Of a stretch of 64,000 nucleotides of DNA, positions 10,903-19,967 are shown in pieces. Every line of letters starts with the position of its first letter. Position 1 is the first letter of the stretch. Both the position numbers and the translations under genes were made by a program. The notes beneath the pieces were generated by a model that had not been told where the DNA came from, searched no databases, and saw only the letters and a program-made list of their open reading frames with translations. Origin of the DNA: Chromohalobacter moromii (GTDB taxonomy: Bacteria; Pseudomonadota; Gammaproteobacteria; Pseudomonadales; Halomonadaceae); NCBI RefSeq assembly GCF_023091865.1, contig NZ_JAHXDI010000002.1, forward strand, positions 124,001 to 188,000. The letters run 5' to 3'.

Positions 10903-12426
10903 TCACTCGACGCTGGGGCGCGTCTCGTTGGCCTCGGTTTCGCGGTCGAGCAAGTATTGGGTCAACAGGCCCACGGGGCGGCCGCTGGCGCCTTTCTTGT
11001 CACCCGAAGTCCAGGCGGTACCGGCGATATCCAAGTGCGCCCAGGGATAAGCATCGGTGAAGCGCGACAGGAAGCAGGCCGCCGTGATGGTGCCGGCGGG
11101 GCGACCGCCGATGTGGGCCAGGTCGGCGAAGTTGGAATCGAGCTGGCTCTGGTACTCGTCCCACAATGGCAGATGCCAGGCACGGTCCCAGGCGTTCTCG
11201 CCGGCGTCGAGCAGGTCCAGCGCCAGATCGTCGTCGTTGGACAGAAGTCCCGAGGCATGATGGCCCAGGGCGATGACCGCCGCACCGGTCAGGGTGGCGA
11301 TATCCACCACGCTGGCAGGCTTGAAGCGCTCGACGTAGCTCAGCGCGTCGCACAGCACCATACGCCCTTCGGCGTCGGTGTTGAGGATCTCGACGTTGAG
11401 CCCCTTGAGAGTCTTGACGATGTCGCCGGGCTTGAAGGCGCGGCCATCGGGCATGTTTTCGGCGCTTGCCACCACGCCGATGATATTGATCTTGGGCTTG
11501 AGCGCGAGCACCGTCTTCATGGTACCGAAGACGCTGGCGGCGCCGCACATGTCGAACTTCATCTCGTCCATGCCGGCCCCGGGCTTGAGCGAGATGCCGC
11601 CGGAATCGAAGGTGATGCCCTTGCCGACGAGGACGTGCGGGGCTTCGTCCGGGTCCTCGGCGCCGCGATACTGCATGATGATCAGACGCGAGGGTTCTTC
11701 GCTGCCCTGACCGACAGAGAGCAGGGCGTTGGCGCCCAGCGCTTGCAAGGCCTCTTCGTCGAGGATCTCGACGTTCAGCGCGCCGTCGGCGTCTGCTGCC
11801 AATGTTTGCGCCTGCTCGGCGAGGTAACGCGGCGTGCAGACATTGCTGGGCAAGTTGCCCAGGGTACGCGTCAGCGCGACCCCTTCGCCGACGGCGGAAC
11901 CGATGCGCGCGCCTAGCTCGGCCTGAGGCGTTTCGTCCGCATCGCTGACCAGCAGCGTCAGGCTCTTGAGGCGCGGTGCGGGGGCCGGCTGCGACTTGAA
12001 GTCGTCGAAGCGATAGCAGGCGCGATGCGCGGCTTCCAGCGTGACGCGTGCCTTCCAGGCGGTGTCGCGTTCGCCGACCGGTACGTCGGTGAAGGCGGCG
12101 GCCACGTCGTCGAGCGGCAGTTTGATGACGGTAGCGAAGGCGGCATCGAGGGCCTTGATGAGTTGGCCTTCGCCAAACTTGGCGCGCTCGCCGAGGCCGA
12201 CGAGCAGCAGACGCTCGGCACCGAGCCCCGGCGCGAAGGGAATCAATTGCACATTGCCGAGGCTAGGGTCGAAGTCGCCCCGGTCGAGAAGCTGGCCGAT
12301 CAGACGTTCACTGGCGTCGTCGAGTTTGTCCGCCGCCGGCAGCAGATCCCCATCCTGGAAGACGGGCACGATCAGGCATGCCGTTTCGACCTTGGCCGGG
12401 TTGACGTTGATTACGGGGGATTCCAT
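10903..12426 (-). CDS. pepA: Leucyl aminopeptidase (cytosol aminopeptidase, M17)
   Basis: About 507 residues. The enzyme is a hexameric two-zinc peptidase, and in several bacteria also a DNA-binding accessory protein. The metal and active-site region is clear: VGKGITFDSGGISLKPG, then MKFDMCGAA and the signature NTDAEGRMVLCDAL. I start at ATG 12426 (MESPVINVNPAK), with GGAG close upstream. A longer in-frame extension would run into the opposite lptF gene and has no family similarity. It is divergent from lptF, a conserved gammaproteobacterial arrangement, with a 10-bp palindrome in the shared promoter region. Confidence 0.96.
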   Translation of the reverse strand: MESPVINVNPAKVETACLIVPVFQDGDLLPAADKLDDASERLIGQLLDRGDFDPSLGNVQLIPFAPGLGAERLLLVGLGERAKFGEGQLIKALDAAFATVIKLPLDDVAAAFTDVPVGERDTAWKARVTLEAAHRACYRFDDFKSQPAPAPRLKSLTLLVSDADETPQAELGARIGSAVGEGVALTRTLGNLPSNVCTPRYLAEQAQTLAADADGALNVEILDEEALQALGANALLSVGQGSEEPSRLIIMQYRGAEDPDEAPHVLVGKGITFDSGGISLKPGAGMDEMKFDMCGAASVFGTMKTVLALKPKINIIGVVASAENMPDGRAFKPGDIVKTLKGLNVEILNTDAEGRMVLCDALSYVERFKPASVVDIATLTGAAVIALGHHASGLLSNDDDLALDLLDAGENAWDRAWHLPLWDEYQSQLDSNFADLAHIGGRPAGTITAACFLSRFTDAYPWAHLDIAGTAWTSGDKKGASGRPVGLLTQYLLDRETEANETRPSVE

Positions 12427-12454
12427 GAAGTCTCCACACGACTGAGCTGACATG

Positions 12455-12477
12455 ACTTGTCTCGTGGCGAGACAAGT
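12455..12477. promoter_or_regulatory. Perfect palindrome in the pepA/lptF divergent promoter region
   Basis: ACTTGTCTCG (12455-12464) and CGAGACAAGT (12468-12477) are perfect inverted arms with spacer TGG, 29 bases upstream of the pepA start. There is no T-run, so an operator is more likely than a terminator. Which protein binds is unknown. Confidence 0.55.
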
Positions 12478-12634
12478 GTCCGGGTATTCTGGATAATGCC
12501 GACAAGGATGCCGGTGCTGAACGTACTCCAGTGTACGCAAAGCCGGAACGCAATGCATGGGGAGGGTGGTCGAAGGCTGCATTGGGCCCGCAAGGGGCCG
12601 TCGTGGACCAGGGAACCGACCCGGGAGAAAACGC

Positions 12635-13717
12635 TTGATCGTATTCCGCTATCTGACGCGCGAGATCCTCGCCACCATGGCTGCCGTGGCCGGTGTGCTA
12701 TTGCTGGTGATCATGGGCAGTCGCTTCATTCGCTATTTCGGCGATGCCGCGCAAGGGGATATTCCCGCCAACATTCTCGGCACCCTGATGCTTTTCCACT
12801 TGCCCGGGTTCATGGAGCTGGTGCTGCCGCTGTCGTTCTTTCTCGGCATTCTGCTGGCGTTCGGGCAGCTTTATCTCAATAGCGAGATCACCGTGCTGGT
12901 GGCTTGTGGCATCAGCCCCAATCGGCTATTGCGGGTGACGCTGTGGCCGGCAGTGCTGGTGGCCATCCTGGTGGCGGTATGCAGCCTGTGGCTGACCCCA
13001 AGCGGTGCTCGCCACAACGAGATGGTGCTCGAGGAACAGAAAAGCCGGCTCGATTTCTCGGTGCTGCAGCCGGGGCGTTTCCAGGAGTTCGGTAGTGGGC
13101 GCACCGCTTATACCGAGAGTCTCAGCGATGATCGCTCGCGGATGGAAAACGTGTTCATCAGCGAGCGCCAGCCACGCAACGATGGCACACCGGAGACGGT
13201 GGTCACCCGCGCCGACGGAGGCTATCAGACCGTCGACGAGGATACCGGCAGCCGGTTCCTGGTGTTGACCGATGGTGAGCGTTACAGCGTCGAGCCAGGC
13301 AAAAACGTCGCCGAGCGGGTGCAGTTCGACACCTATGCGGTGCGTCTATCGCGCGCCAGCGAGCGGGTCGACCTCGATGCCGCCGAGCTGACCTCGACCC
13401 CGCAGCTCATCGAGCGCGGCGATAACGAAGCTTGGGCCAATCTGCAGTGGCGGCTTTCCATGCCGTTGATGGTGCCGATCCTCACCTTGCTGGCGCTGCC
13501 GTTGTCGCGCGTCAATCCACGCCAAGGGCGTTTCGCCAAGCTGATGCCGGCGATTTTCCTACACATCAGTTACTTGAGTTTATTGCTGGCGGCTCAGGAC
13601 GCCATCTCGCGTGGCTCGCTGGCGCCCTCCATCGGCATGTGGCCGATTCACTTGGGATATCTACTGTTGGGGATCTGGATGACACGCCGTGATCAGCGCC
13701 GGGGGGGCCGCACATGA
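12635..13717 (+). CDS. lptF: LPS export permease LptF
   Basis: 360 residues of the YjgP/YjgQ family. With LptG and the LptB ATPase it extracts lipopolysaccharide from the inner membrane and passes it to LptC/A. Three helices lie at each end around a periplasmic beta-jellyroll. The start I choose is TTG at 12635 (then IVFRYLTREIL, the family's usual N-terminus), with GGGAG at 12623-12627 and a 7-base spacer. The in-frame ATG further upstream would add a non-homologous basic segment. The stop overlaps the lptG start in ATGA, so the two are translationally coupled. Confidence 0.95.
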   Translation: MIVFRYLTREILATMAAVAGVLLLVIMGSRFIRYFGDAAQGDIPANILGTLMLFHLPGFMELVLPLSFFLGILLAFGQLYLNSEITVLVACGISPNRLLRVTLWPAVLVAILVAVCSLWLTPSGARHNEMVLEEQKSRLDFSVLQPGRFQEFGSGRTAYTESLSDDRSRMENVFISERQPRNDGTPETVVTRADGGYQTVDEDTGSRFLVLTDGERYSVEPGKNVAERVQFDTYAVRLSRASERVDLDAAELTSTPQLIERGDNEAWANLQWRLSMPLMVPILTLLALPLSRVNPRQGRFAKLMPAIFLHISYLSLLLAAQDAISRGSLAPSIGMWPIHLGYLLLGIWMTRRDQRRGGRT

Positions 13718-14778
13718 TTTTCGACCGTTTCGATCGCTACATCGCGCGCAATGTGCTGGCGGCCATGCTGGTCGTGCAGGTCATGATCCTGGGGCTGGAC
13801 CTTGTCATTTCCTATATCAACGACCTCGGTGACGTCGAAGGTAACTACGGCGCTCTGGACGTCTTTGTGTATCTGCTGATGCGCCTGCCGTGGCGGTTTT
13901 ATCAGTATGCGCCGGTCGGCGTGTTGATCGGCGCCTTGATCGGCCTGGGCAGCATGGCATCGAGCAACGAGCTGACGGTGATGCGCGCCTCCGGGCGTTC
14001 GCTGGGCCGCATTCTGTGGGGCGCCATGAAGCCGTTAGGTCTCGTGATCATCCTGACCATGGCGATCAGCGAGTGGGTCAGCCCGGTGACAGAGCAGTAC
14101 GCGGAAGCCTGGCGTCTGGAACAACTCGAAGGCGAGGGCGCGATTCTCTCCGAGCGTGGCGGCTGGCAGCGCGAGGGCGACGATTTCTATCGCTTCGGCA
14201 CCATACGCGCGGATGACGTGGTCATCGATGTCACGCGCTACCACTTCGATGGTACGCAGTTGGTGAGTACCACGCATGCCGACCGTGCGGTATGGGAAGA
14301 GGGGAGCTGGCAATGGCAAAACATCGAGGAAACCCGCTTCGAGGACGGTCAGACCGTCGTCGATACCACTGACAAGCGTACCTGGGAAACCTCGTTCACC
14401 CCCGAACAGCTCAATCGCCTGTTGCGCCCGCTGGAGAGCCAGTCGCCCAGCGACTTGTGGCGCTACGCCAGTTACCTGGGCAATCAGGGGCTCGAGGCGA
14501 CGCAGCCGCTGCTGTACTTCTGGCAGAAAATGCTGCTGCCCTTCACTCTGGCGGGCTTGATGCTGGTGGCTGCATCGTTCGTGTTCGGTCCGCTGCGCAC
14601 CGTGGCCGCCGGTACGCGAGTGTTCTACGGCATCATCGTCGGTGTCTCGTTCAAGTACCTGCAGGACCTGCTGGCGCCGGCGTCGATGTTGTTCGGCTTC
14701 TCGCCGGTGTTCGCGGTGCTCGTACCCACTGTGGCCTGCTATGTGCTGGGCATCGTATTGCTCAGACGCACCGGCTGA
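13714..14778 (+). CDS. lptG: LPS export permease LptG
   Basis: 354 residues, partner of LptF in the LptB2FG transporter. The N-terminus MIFDRFDRYIARNVL, followed by a long hydrophobic helix and the coupling-helix region LTVMRASGRSLGRI, is typical. The middle third is the periplasmic domain, rich in W, E and T. Three helices end the protein, including ASFVFGPLRTVAAGTRVFYGI. It overlaps lptF by four bases. A GC-rich terminator follows. Confidence 0.95.
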   Translation: MIFDRFDRYIARNVLAAMLVVQVMILGLDLVISYINDLGDVEGNYGALDVFVYLLMRLPWRFYQYAPVGVLIGALIGLGSMASSNELTVMRASGRSLGRILWGAMKPLGLVIILTMAISEWVSPVTEQYAEAWRLEQLEGEGAILSERGGWQREGDDFYRFGTIRADDVVIDVTRYHFDGTQLVSTTHADRAVWEEGSWQWQNIEETRFEDGQTVVDTTDKRTWETSFTPEQLNRLLRPLESQSPSDLWRYASYLGNQGLEATQPLLYFWQKMLLPFTLAGLMLVAASFVFGPLRTVAAGTRVFYGIIVGVSFKYLQDLLAPASMLFGFSPVFAVLVPTVACYVLGIVLLRRTG

Positions 14779-14806
14779 CGGAAACGACACGCAGGCCCCA
14801 ACGCAT

Positions 14807-14844
14807 CGCCCCCGGCGCCGTAAATTCGGCACCGGGGGCGTTTT
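14807..14844 (+). terminator. Terminator after lptG
   Basis: CGCCCCCGG (14807-14815) pairs with CCGGGGGCG (14832-14840), followed by TTTT. It closes the lptFG operon. Confidence 0.8.
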
Positions 14845-14888
14845 CGTTCATTGACGCGCGTGTCGCACAGGCCGCTTTCGTAAAAAGC

Positions 14889-15695
14889 CTAGTCGGCGAG
14901 CGCGCGATCCAGGCGTGTGAGGATGGTGTCGACCTGGCGTGCCGGAACCACCAGAGCGTCGTCCAACGACGCCAGCGTCTCGATGCGGTGCGGTAGTTGC
15001 GTGATCGCCAGCCCCATGCCCTCGTGGCATTCCCCATGTTGATAACGCACGAAGGAAAGCTCTCCGAGGGCGTCGCGGCCACCGAGATCGAGGCGCGCCA
15101 GCTTGCTGAAAGCATCGACGCTATCGAACACCGGTGCGCGTGTCAGCGGTAGATGGGTCAAGTGCCAGGCCAGCCAGCCGTCGCCGAGGCGCTCGGCATC
15201 GTCGCGCAGGGCGCGAAACCAGAGCTGAACCTGTTCGAGGCGATAGCGTGCCCATGCGGGCTTATCCATCCACAGCACGTCGGTGCTCTGGGTCGTGGCG
15301 GCATCGAGCTGGCCGGGCATGTACACCCATGACTCGGTGAGCTGTGCCAAGCCGGTGGGCAGTGGTTCCTCGAGCATGCGCTCGCCGAGCGAGTCCAGCG
15401 CCGAGTCGAGCTGGCTGGGCGCTTCCGAGTAGCCAACGTTATAGCGCCACACGCGTCCGGAAATCTCTTGAGTGACGATATGGTCTTCGTCGAGTGCCAT
15501 ATGGCTCATCAGGTCGCGAGCCTCGAGCGATGCATCCGCGAGGCCGGCGCGGCGCGCTTCTATGCACAGGCGCTTGAGCATCGGGTTGAGTGGCAGGCGG
15601 TGGTAGTCGCCGTAGCACTGGCCGTCTTCCTGAAAGGGAGTGAGGTCGAGGTGCAATCGCGGAGCGTCGCCGCTTTCGGCGTGACGTAATGTCAT
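14889..15695 (-). CDS. Conserved-looking cytoplasmic protein of unknown function
   Basis: 268 residues from ATG 15695, chosen because AGAGAG lies just upstream; an earlier in-frame ATG at 15722 lacks a ribosome site. I do not recognise the family. It is acidic, has no signal peptide or membrane helix, and is rich in Leu, Asp, Arg and Trp. Codon use and GC match the backbone. Neighbours are the lptG terminator on one side and an AraC regulator on the same strand upstream, about 270 bases away, so it is probably a single-gene unit. Confidence 0.75.
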   Translation of the reverse strand: MTLRHAESGDAPRLHLDLTPFQEDGQCYGDYHRLPLNPMLKRLCIEARRAGLADASLEARDLMSHMALDEDHIVTQEISGRVWRYNVGYSEAPSQLDSALDSLGERMLEEPLPTGLAQLTESWVYMPGQLDAATTQSTDVLWMDKPAWARYRLEQVQLWFRALRDDAERLGDGWLAWHLTHLPLTRAPVFDSVDAFSKLARLDLGGRDALGELSFVRYQHGECHEGMGLAITQLPHRIETLASLDDALVVPARQVDTILTRLDRALAD

Positions 15696-15967
15696 GATGT
15701 CTCTCTTGTGAACACTAGGCATTGTCTATGTGCATCGCGGCGCGATGCAGGAAATGCCTACCCCGGTCACGAATTCCGCGTGACACTCATATTGCCTAGT
15801 ACTTATGGCTTAGTACTATGAACGTGCATCACGAGGAATTCTTGCCTTGCGCGGGTAGAATAAAATTTCGTTATCTACTTTATCGGATTGACGCTGAAAT
15901 GCAAGCACACTCCTTGAGGAGGCGCTGATAGAAGATGCGTTTTAAGCGTCTTTGGGGCGCCGCGCGC
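15696..15967. other. 272-base gap with palindromes, no gene seen
   Basis: This AT-richer spacer lies between the unknown gene and the AraC gene. It holds GCATCGC/GCGATGC arms near 15733-15750 and two TAGTACT copies near 15800-15825. A weak hairpin (AGATGC/GCGTCT, about 15933-15951) near the end of the AraC gene may act as its terminator. No ORF here has a ribosome site or family similarity. Confidence 0.5.
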
Positions 15968-16930
15968 TCAGGCGATGAGTAGACGGCGATAGTCGCCCGG
16001 TGTGAGCCCATAGGCTGCCTTGAAGCGCCGCGTGAAGTGGCTGAGGCTGCGATAGCCCAGCGAGTAGCAGATTTCGGTGATGGGGGCGTCGGCCTCGCGC
16101 AGCCACTGCCGGGCGCGTGCCAGGCGCAGGCGCTGCTGGTACTCGCCGGGGGTATAGCCGACCTCGCGCTGAAACAGCCGGTACAGGCGCGCTTTGCTCA
16201 TGCAGGCCTCGCGGGCCAATTGCGCCCCATCCAGAGGCAGCTCGGGGTGGCGTTCCAGCCAGGAAAGCGCCGCCGCGAGCCCGTGACGCGGCGGCGCCTG
16301 GCGGGCGTCGGCGAGCAGCAACTCACGCGATTGGGTCCGCAGCAAACGTACGATCAACTCGTCGATGCCCAGCCCGATCAGCGCGTCGCGGTCGGGGTGA
16401 TTCTCGCGGAAGAGCCCCATCAAGCGTTCGATAAGCGCCTGGGTGGTTGGACTGTGCGGTACGTGCAGTGCCTGGGGATGATAGTGCCACTCGCCGAGCT
16501 CCCGCTCGCGTGGCTGGGTCTGGTTGAGGCGTTCGCTAAGGGCGTGAATGCGCGCGGGATCGAGATCGATGGTCAGGCAGGTAGTGGGCGCATCGGGGTG
16601 CGCATCGGGGAAGTCGATGCGCACTTCCTGGTGCGGCGCCAGTACGAAGCTCTCGCCTGGCAAGAAAGTTTCCGGTCCTTCGGTGGCGCCATTCATGACC
16701 TTGCGCCCTTGCAGCATGCCGCAGTAGAGCACCCGCTCGGCGCTCAGGGCGACATCCTGCGCGGGCCACCAGGTGTCGTAGATCGAAAGCTCCGCATGCG
16801 GGCCGGCATAACAGATGCGATTCTCGATCAAGCGCCGTGTGCGGGGCGTGTCCGCCAGTTGCTCGAGCGCGCTGGCGTTGTCCACTTGGGATGCCCGGGA
16901 GCGCGAATCGGGAGGCGTGACAGCGTGCAT
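15968..16930 (-). CDS. AraC/XylS-family transcriptional regulator
   Basis: 320 residues. The C-terminal ~100 residues are the double helix-turn-helix domain: DGAQLAREACMSKARLYRLF for the first helix pair, and ITEICYSLGYRSLSHFTRRF for the second, ending GLTPGDYRR. The N-terminal half is a cupin-like ligand or dimerisation domain of the type found in the acetaldehyde/aldehyde dehydrogenase regulators. GAGGAG lies upstream of ATG 16930. It is divergent from the aldehyde dehydrogenase gene, and the 225-base gap carries a 17-bp direct repeat at 21-bp spacing, an AraC-type operator. It probably activates the aldehyde and alcohol dehydrogenase genes; the inducer is unknown. Confidence 0.9.
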   Translation of the reverse strand: MHAVTPPDSRSRASQVDNASALEQLADTPRTRRLIENRICYAGPHAELSIYDTWWPAQDVALSAERVLYCGMLQGRKVMNGATEGPETFLPGESFVLAPHQEVRIDFPDAHPDAPTTCLTIDLDPARIHALSERLNQTQPRERELGEWHYHPQALHVPHSPTTQALIERLMGLFRENHPDRDALIGLGIDELIVRLLRTQSRELLLADARQAPPRHGLAAALSWLERHPELPLDGAQLAREACMSKARLYRLFQREVGYTPGEYQQRLRLARARQWLREADAPITEICYSLGYRSLSHFTRRFKAAYGLTPGDYRRLLIA

Positions 16931-17008
16931 GGCGAACTCCTCAGCGGTACCGACGGTATGGGCGTGGATGACGCCCGTTACCTTGCAGTGTAGGCAAATT
17001 CAGTATCT

Positions 17009-17046
17009 GAGACTGGCAGACAAACGTCGGAGACTGGCAGGCAAAC
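17009..17046. promoter_or_regulatory. Probable AraC-type operator (direct repeat, 21-bp period)
   Basis: GAGACTGGCAGACAAAC at 17009-17025 and GAGACTGGCAGGCAAAC at 17030-17046 differ at one base and start 21 bases apart, two turns of the helix. That spacing is typical for an AraC-family dimer. They lie between the divergent AraC and aldehyde dehydrogenase genes. Confidence 0.7.
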
Positions 17047-17155
17047 CGACGCCTGGCTGACAGGCCATGCTGAGGGCGATGCGTACTCATTTTCCAAGGG
17101 GCAGGGTCGCACACCAGACGATTCGCCCCGGCGCATTCACCCAAGGAGACACGCC

Positions 17156-18676
17156 ATGATTCATGCACGTCCCGGCACCCCGGGTGCCGTCGTCGACTTC
17201 AAGTCGCGTTACGAGAATTTCATCGGCGGCGAGTGGGTGGCGCCCGCTGATGGTCGCTATCTGGACAACATCACCCCGGTCACCGGTGAAGTCTTCTGTC
17301 AGGTGCCGCGTTCATCGGCAGCGGATATCGACCGTGCGGTGAAGGCGGCACAGAAAGCCGCTCCGGCCTGGGGCAAGATGCCACCCGCCGAGCGCGCCAA
17401 GGTGCTGCTCCAGATCGCTGACCGTGTCGAGCAGAACATCGACAAGCTCGCCGTGGCCGAAACCTGGGACAACGGCAAGCCGATCCGCGAAACCAGCGGT
17501 GCCGACATCCCGTTGGTGGCGGATCACTTCCGCTATTTCGCCGGTTGCTTGCGTGCCCAGGAAGGCACCATCAGCGAAGTCGATGAGAACACCGTCGCTT
17601 ATCACTACCACGAGCCCTACGGCGTGGTGGGCCAGATCATTCCCTGGAACTTCCCCATCCTCATGGCGACCTGGAAGCTGGCGCCCGCGCTTGCTGCCGG
17701 CAACTGCTCGGTGCTCAAGCCGGCCGAGCAGACCCCGGCCTCGATCAACATCTTCCTCGAACTCATCGCCGACCTGGTGCCGCCGGGCGTGATCAACGTC
17801 GTGCATGGCCTCGGTGAAGAAGCCGGCGAGGCGCTGACCACGCATGAAGGTGTCGCCAAGATCGCCTTCACCGGTTCCACGCCGGTAGGCAGCCATATCA
17901 TGGCCAATGCCGCCAAGCGCATCGTCCCGGCCACGCTGGAACTGGGCGGCAAGTCGCCCAACGTCTACTTCGAGGACGTGCTCTCGCATGGCGACGCCTT
18001 CGCCGAGAAGTGCATCGAAGGCCTGCTGATGACCTTCTTCAACCAGGGCGAAGTGTGTACTTGCCCCTCCCGCGCGCTGGTCCACGAGTCGATCTACGAC
18101 GAGTTCATGGCCCGCGCCATCGAACGCGCCAAGACCATCCGCCAGGGCGATCCGCTGGACACCGAAACGCAGATCGGCGCGCAAGTCTCCAAGGAGCAGT
18201 ACGACAAGATCCTCTCGTACATGGACATCGGCCGCGAGGAGGGCGCCGAATGCCTGCTGGGCGGCGGCAAGACCACGCTCGAGGGCGAGCTGGCCGGTGG
18301 TTTCTACGTGCAGCCCACCATTCTCAAGGGCCGCAACGACATGCGCGTCTTCCAGGAGGAAATCTTCGGCCCCACGCTTGCCATCACCACCTTCCGTGAC
18401 GAAGAAGAAGCGCTGGCCATCGCCAACGATACCGAGTTTGGCCTGGGCGCCGGGGTCTGGACCCGCGACATGAACCGCGCCTACCGCATGGGCCGGGGCA
18501 TTCAAGCCGGACGCGTGTGGACCAACTGCTACCACCAATACCCCGCGCACGCCGCCTTCGGTGGCTACAAGAAATCAGGCATCGGCCGTGAGACCCACAA
18601 ACTTATGCTCGACCACTACCAGCAAGTGAAGTGTGTGCTGGTCTCCTACAGCGACGACCCGATGGGGCTTTATTGA
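17156..18676 (+). CDS. NAD-dependent aldehyde dehydrogenase (AldB/ExaC/AcoD type)
   Basis: 506 residues. It oxidises acetaldehyde or similar aldehydes to the acid. The catalytic cysteine is C301 in [11 protein letters not shown] and the general-base glutamate is E262 in ELGGKSPN. The cofactor region shows [16 protein letters not shown] and FTGSTPVGS. The length and the GEVCTCPSR stretch match the acetaldehyde dehydrogenase subgroup. AAGGAG at 17143-17148 is well placed before ATG 17156. It is followed by a zinc alcohol dehydrogenase on the same strand and faces an AraC regulator, forming an alcohol-to-acid oxidation module. Confidence 0.94.
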   Translation: MIHARPGTPGAVVDFKSRYENFIGGEWVAPADGRYLDNITPVTGEVFCQVPRSSAADIDRAVKAAQKAAPAWGKMPPAERAKVLLQIADRVEQNIDKLAVAETWDNGKPIRETSGADIPLVADHFRYFAGCLRAQEGTISEVDENTVAYHYHEPYGVVGQIIPWNFPILMATWKLAPALAAGNCSVLKPAEQTPASINIFLELIADLVPPGVINVVHGLGEEAGEALTTHEGVAKIAFTGSTPVGSHIMANAAKRIVPATLELGGKSPNVYFEDVLSHGDAFAEKCIEGLLMTFFNQGEVCTCPSRALVHESIYDEFMARAIERAKTIRQGDPLDTETQIGAQVSKEQYDKILSYMDIGREEGAECLLGGGKTTLEGELAGGFYVQPTILKGRNDMRVFQEEIFGPTLAITTFRDEEEALAIANDTEFGLGAGVWTRDMNRAYRMGRGIQAGRVWTNCYHQYPAHAAFGGYKKSGIGRETHKLMLDHYQQVKCVLVSYSDDPMGLY

Positions 18677-18682
18677 GCCTGG

Positions 18683-18709
18683 GCCGTTCGGGGCACTGCC
18701 CCGAACGGC
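18683..18709 (+). terminator. Hairpin between the aldehyde and alcohol dehydrogenase genes
   Basis: Perfect 11-bp arms (18683-18693 and 18699-18709) with loop CACTG. Only a weak T-rich stretch follows, so it may lower read-through or protect the upstream mRNA end rather than fully terminate. Confidence 0.6.
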
Positions 18710-18809
18710 ATTCCCGTTTCATCAATAGTGGAGTCACCGCTCCATCACGGCTTCGGCGCACTCAAAGGCGCGCAGCGTTCGGCTGCCCGCCAACCGAGGA
18801 GAAATGACA

Positions 18810-19838
18810 ATGGACAAGACGATGAAAGCTGCCGTGGTACGCCAGTTCGGCGAACCGCTGGCGCTCGAGGAGGTCGCGACCCCGCGACCGCAGCAGGGTG
18901 AGATCCTGGTCAAGATAGCCGCCTCGGGCGTGTGCCACACTGATCTGCATGCCGCCCACGGCGACTGGCCAGTCAAGCCCAGCCCACCCTTCATACCCGG
19001 TCACGAGGGCGTCGGCCATATCGTGGCGGTGGGCGAGGGGGTCAAGCACGTCAAGGAGGGTGACCGTGTCGGCGTGCCGTGGCTCTATTCTACCTGCGGC
19101 CATTGCGAACACTGTCTAGGGGGCTGGGAGACCCTGTGCGAGTCACAGCAGAACACCGGCTACTCGGTGAACGGCGGTTTCGCCGACTACACCCTGGCCG
19201 ATGCCGGCTACGTGGGGCGGCTGCCCGACAACGTCGACTTCCTGGAGATCGCGCCGGTGCTGTGTGCCGGCGTGACGGTCTACAAGGGACTCAAGATGAC
19301 CGATGCCCGTCCTGGCCAGTGGGTGGTGATCTCGGGTATCGGCGGTCTCGGTCACATGGCGGTGCAATATGCCAAGGCCATGGGCTTTAACGTGGCCGCG
19401 GTGGATATCGACGACGGCAAGCTGGCGCTGGCCGAGCGCCTGGGGGCCACCGTTGTCGTCAATGCCTTGAAGGCCGATCCGGCCGAGACCCTCAAACGCG
19501 AGGTCGGCGGTGCTCATGGCGCGCTGGTCACCGCGGTGTCACCCAAGGCCTTCGATCAGGCCCAACGCATGCTGCGTCGCGGAGGCACCCTGGTGCTCAA
19601 TGGCCTGCCGCCGGGCGACTTCCCGTTGCCGATCTTCGATACGGTGCTCAACGGCATCACCGTACGCGGCTCCATCGTCGGCACTCGACAAGACCTTCAG
19701 GAAGCGGTCGATTTCGCCGGTGAAGGCAAGGTCGAGGCCACCATCGCCACCGAGAAGCTGGAAAATATCAACGACGTCTTCCAGCGCATGATCGATGGCA
19801 AGATCGAAGGGCGGATCGTGTTGGACATGACGGGCTGA
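18810..19838 (+). CDS. adhP: Zinc-dependent alcohol dehydrogenase, propanol-preferring type
   Basis: 342 residues of the medium-chain dehydrogenase family, oxidising ethanol and similar alcohols with NAD. Catalytic zinc ligands are C42 and H65 (C-H-T-D and GHEG), and structural zinc is bound by C96, C99, C102 and C110. The nucleotide motif is [14 protein letters not shown]. The C-terminus ([12 protein letters not shown], then [10 protein letters not shown]) matches AdhP closely. I use ATG 18810, eight bases after GAGGAG; ATG 18804 is only two bases from that site. With the aldehyde dehydrogenase upstream it should carry alcohols through to acids. Confidence 0.92.
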   Translation: MDKTMKAAVVRQFGEPLALEEVATPRPQQGEILVKIAASGVCHTDLHAAHGDWPVKPSPPFIPGHEGVGHIVAVGEGVKHVKEGDRVGVPWLYSTCGHCEHCLGGWETLCESQQNTGYSVNGGFADYTLADAGYVGRLPDNVDFLEIAPVLCAGVTVYKGLKMTDARPGQWVVISGIGGLGHMAVQYAKAMGFNVAAVDIDDGKLALAERLGATVVVNALKADPAETLKREVGGAHGALVTAVSPKAFDQAQRMLRRGGTLVLNGLPPGDFPLPIFDTVLNGITVRGSIVGTRQDLQEAVDFAGEGKVEATIATEKLENINDVFQRMIDGKIEGRIVLDMTG

Positions 19839-19887
19839 GCCGCCATGCCTTCGCTTCCACGTACTGAGTCGCGTCCGACTCATGCTT

Positions 19888-19914
19888 TGCCGCTTCCCCG
19901 GAAGCGGCATTTTT
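19888..19914 (+). terminator. Terminator after adhP
   Basis: TGCCGCTTCC (19888-19897) and GGAAGCGGCA (19900-19909) form a perfect stem followed by five Ts. Confidence 0.85.
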
Positions 19915-19967
19915 GTGGGTGATGGCTGAGCCTGATCCGAAGTGCCTGGACCGAGTCCGAAAAGCGC

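Noticed and set aside
17312-18550. 412-codon antisense frame across the aldehyde dehydrogenase
   Set aside because: Shadow of a confirmed gene; no motifs or ribosome site.
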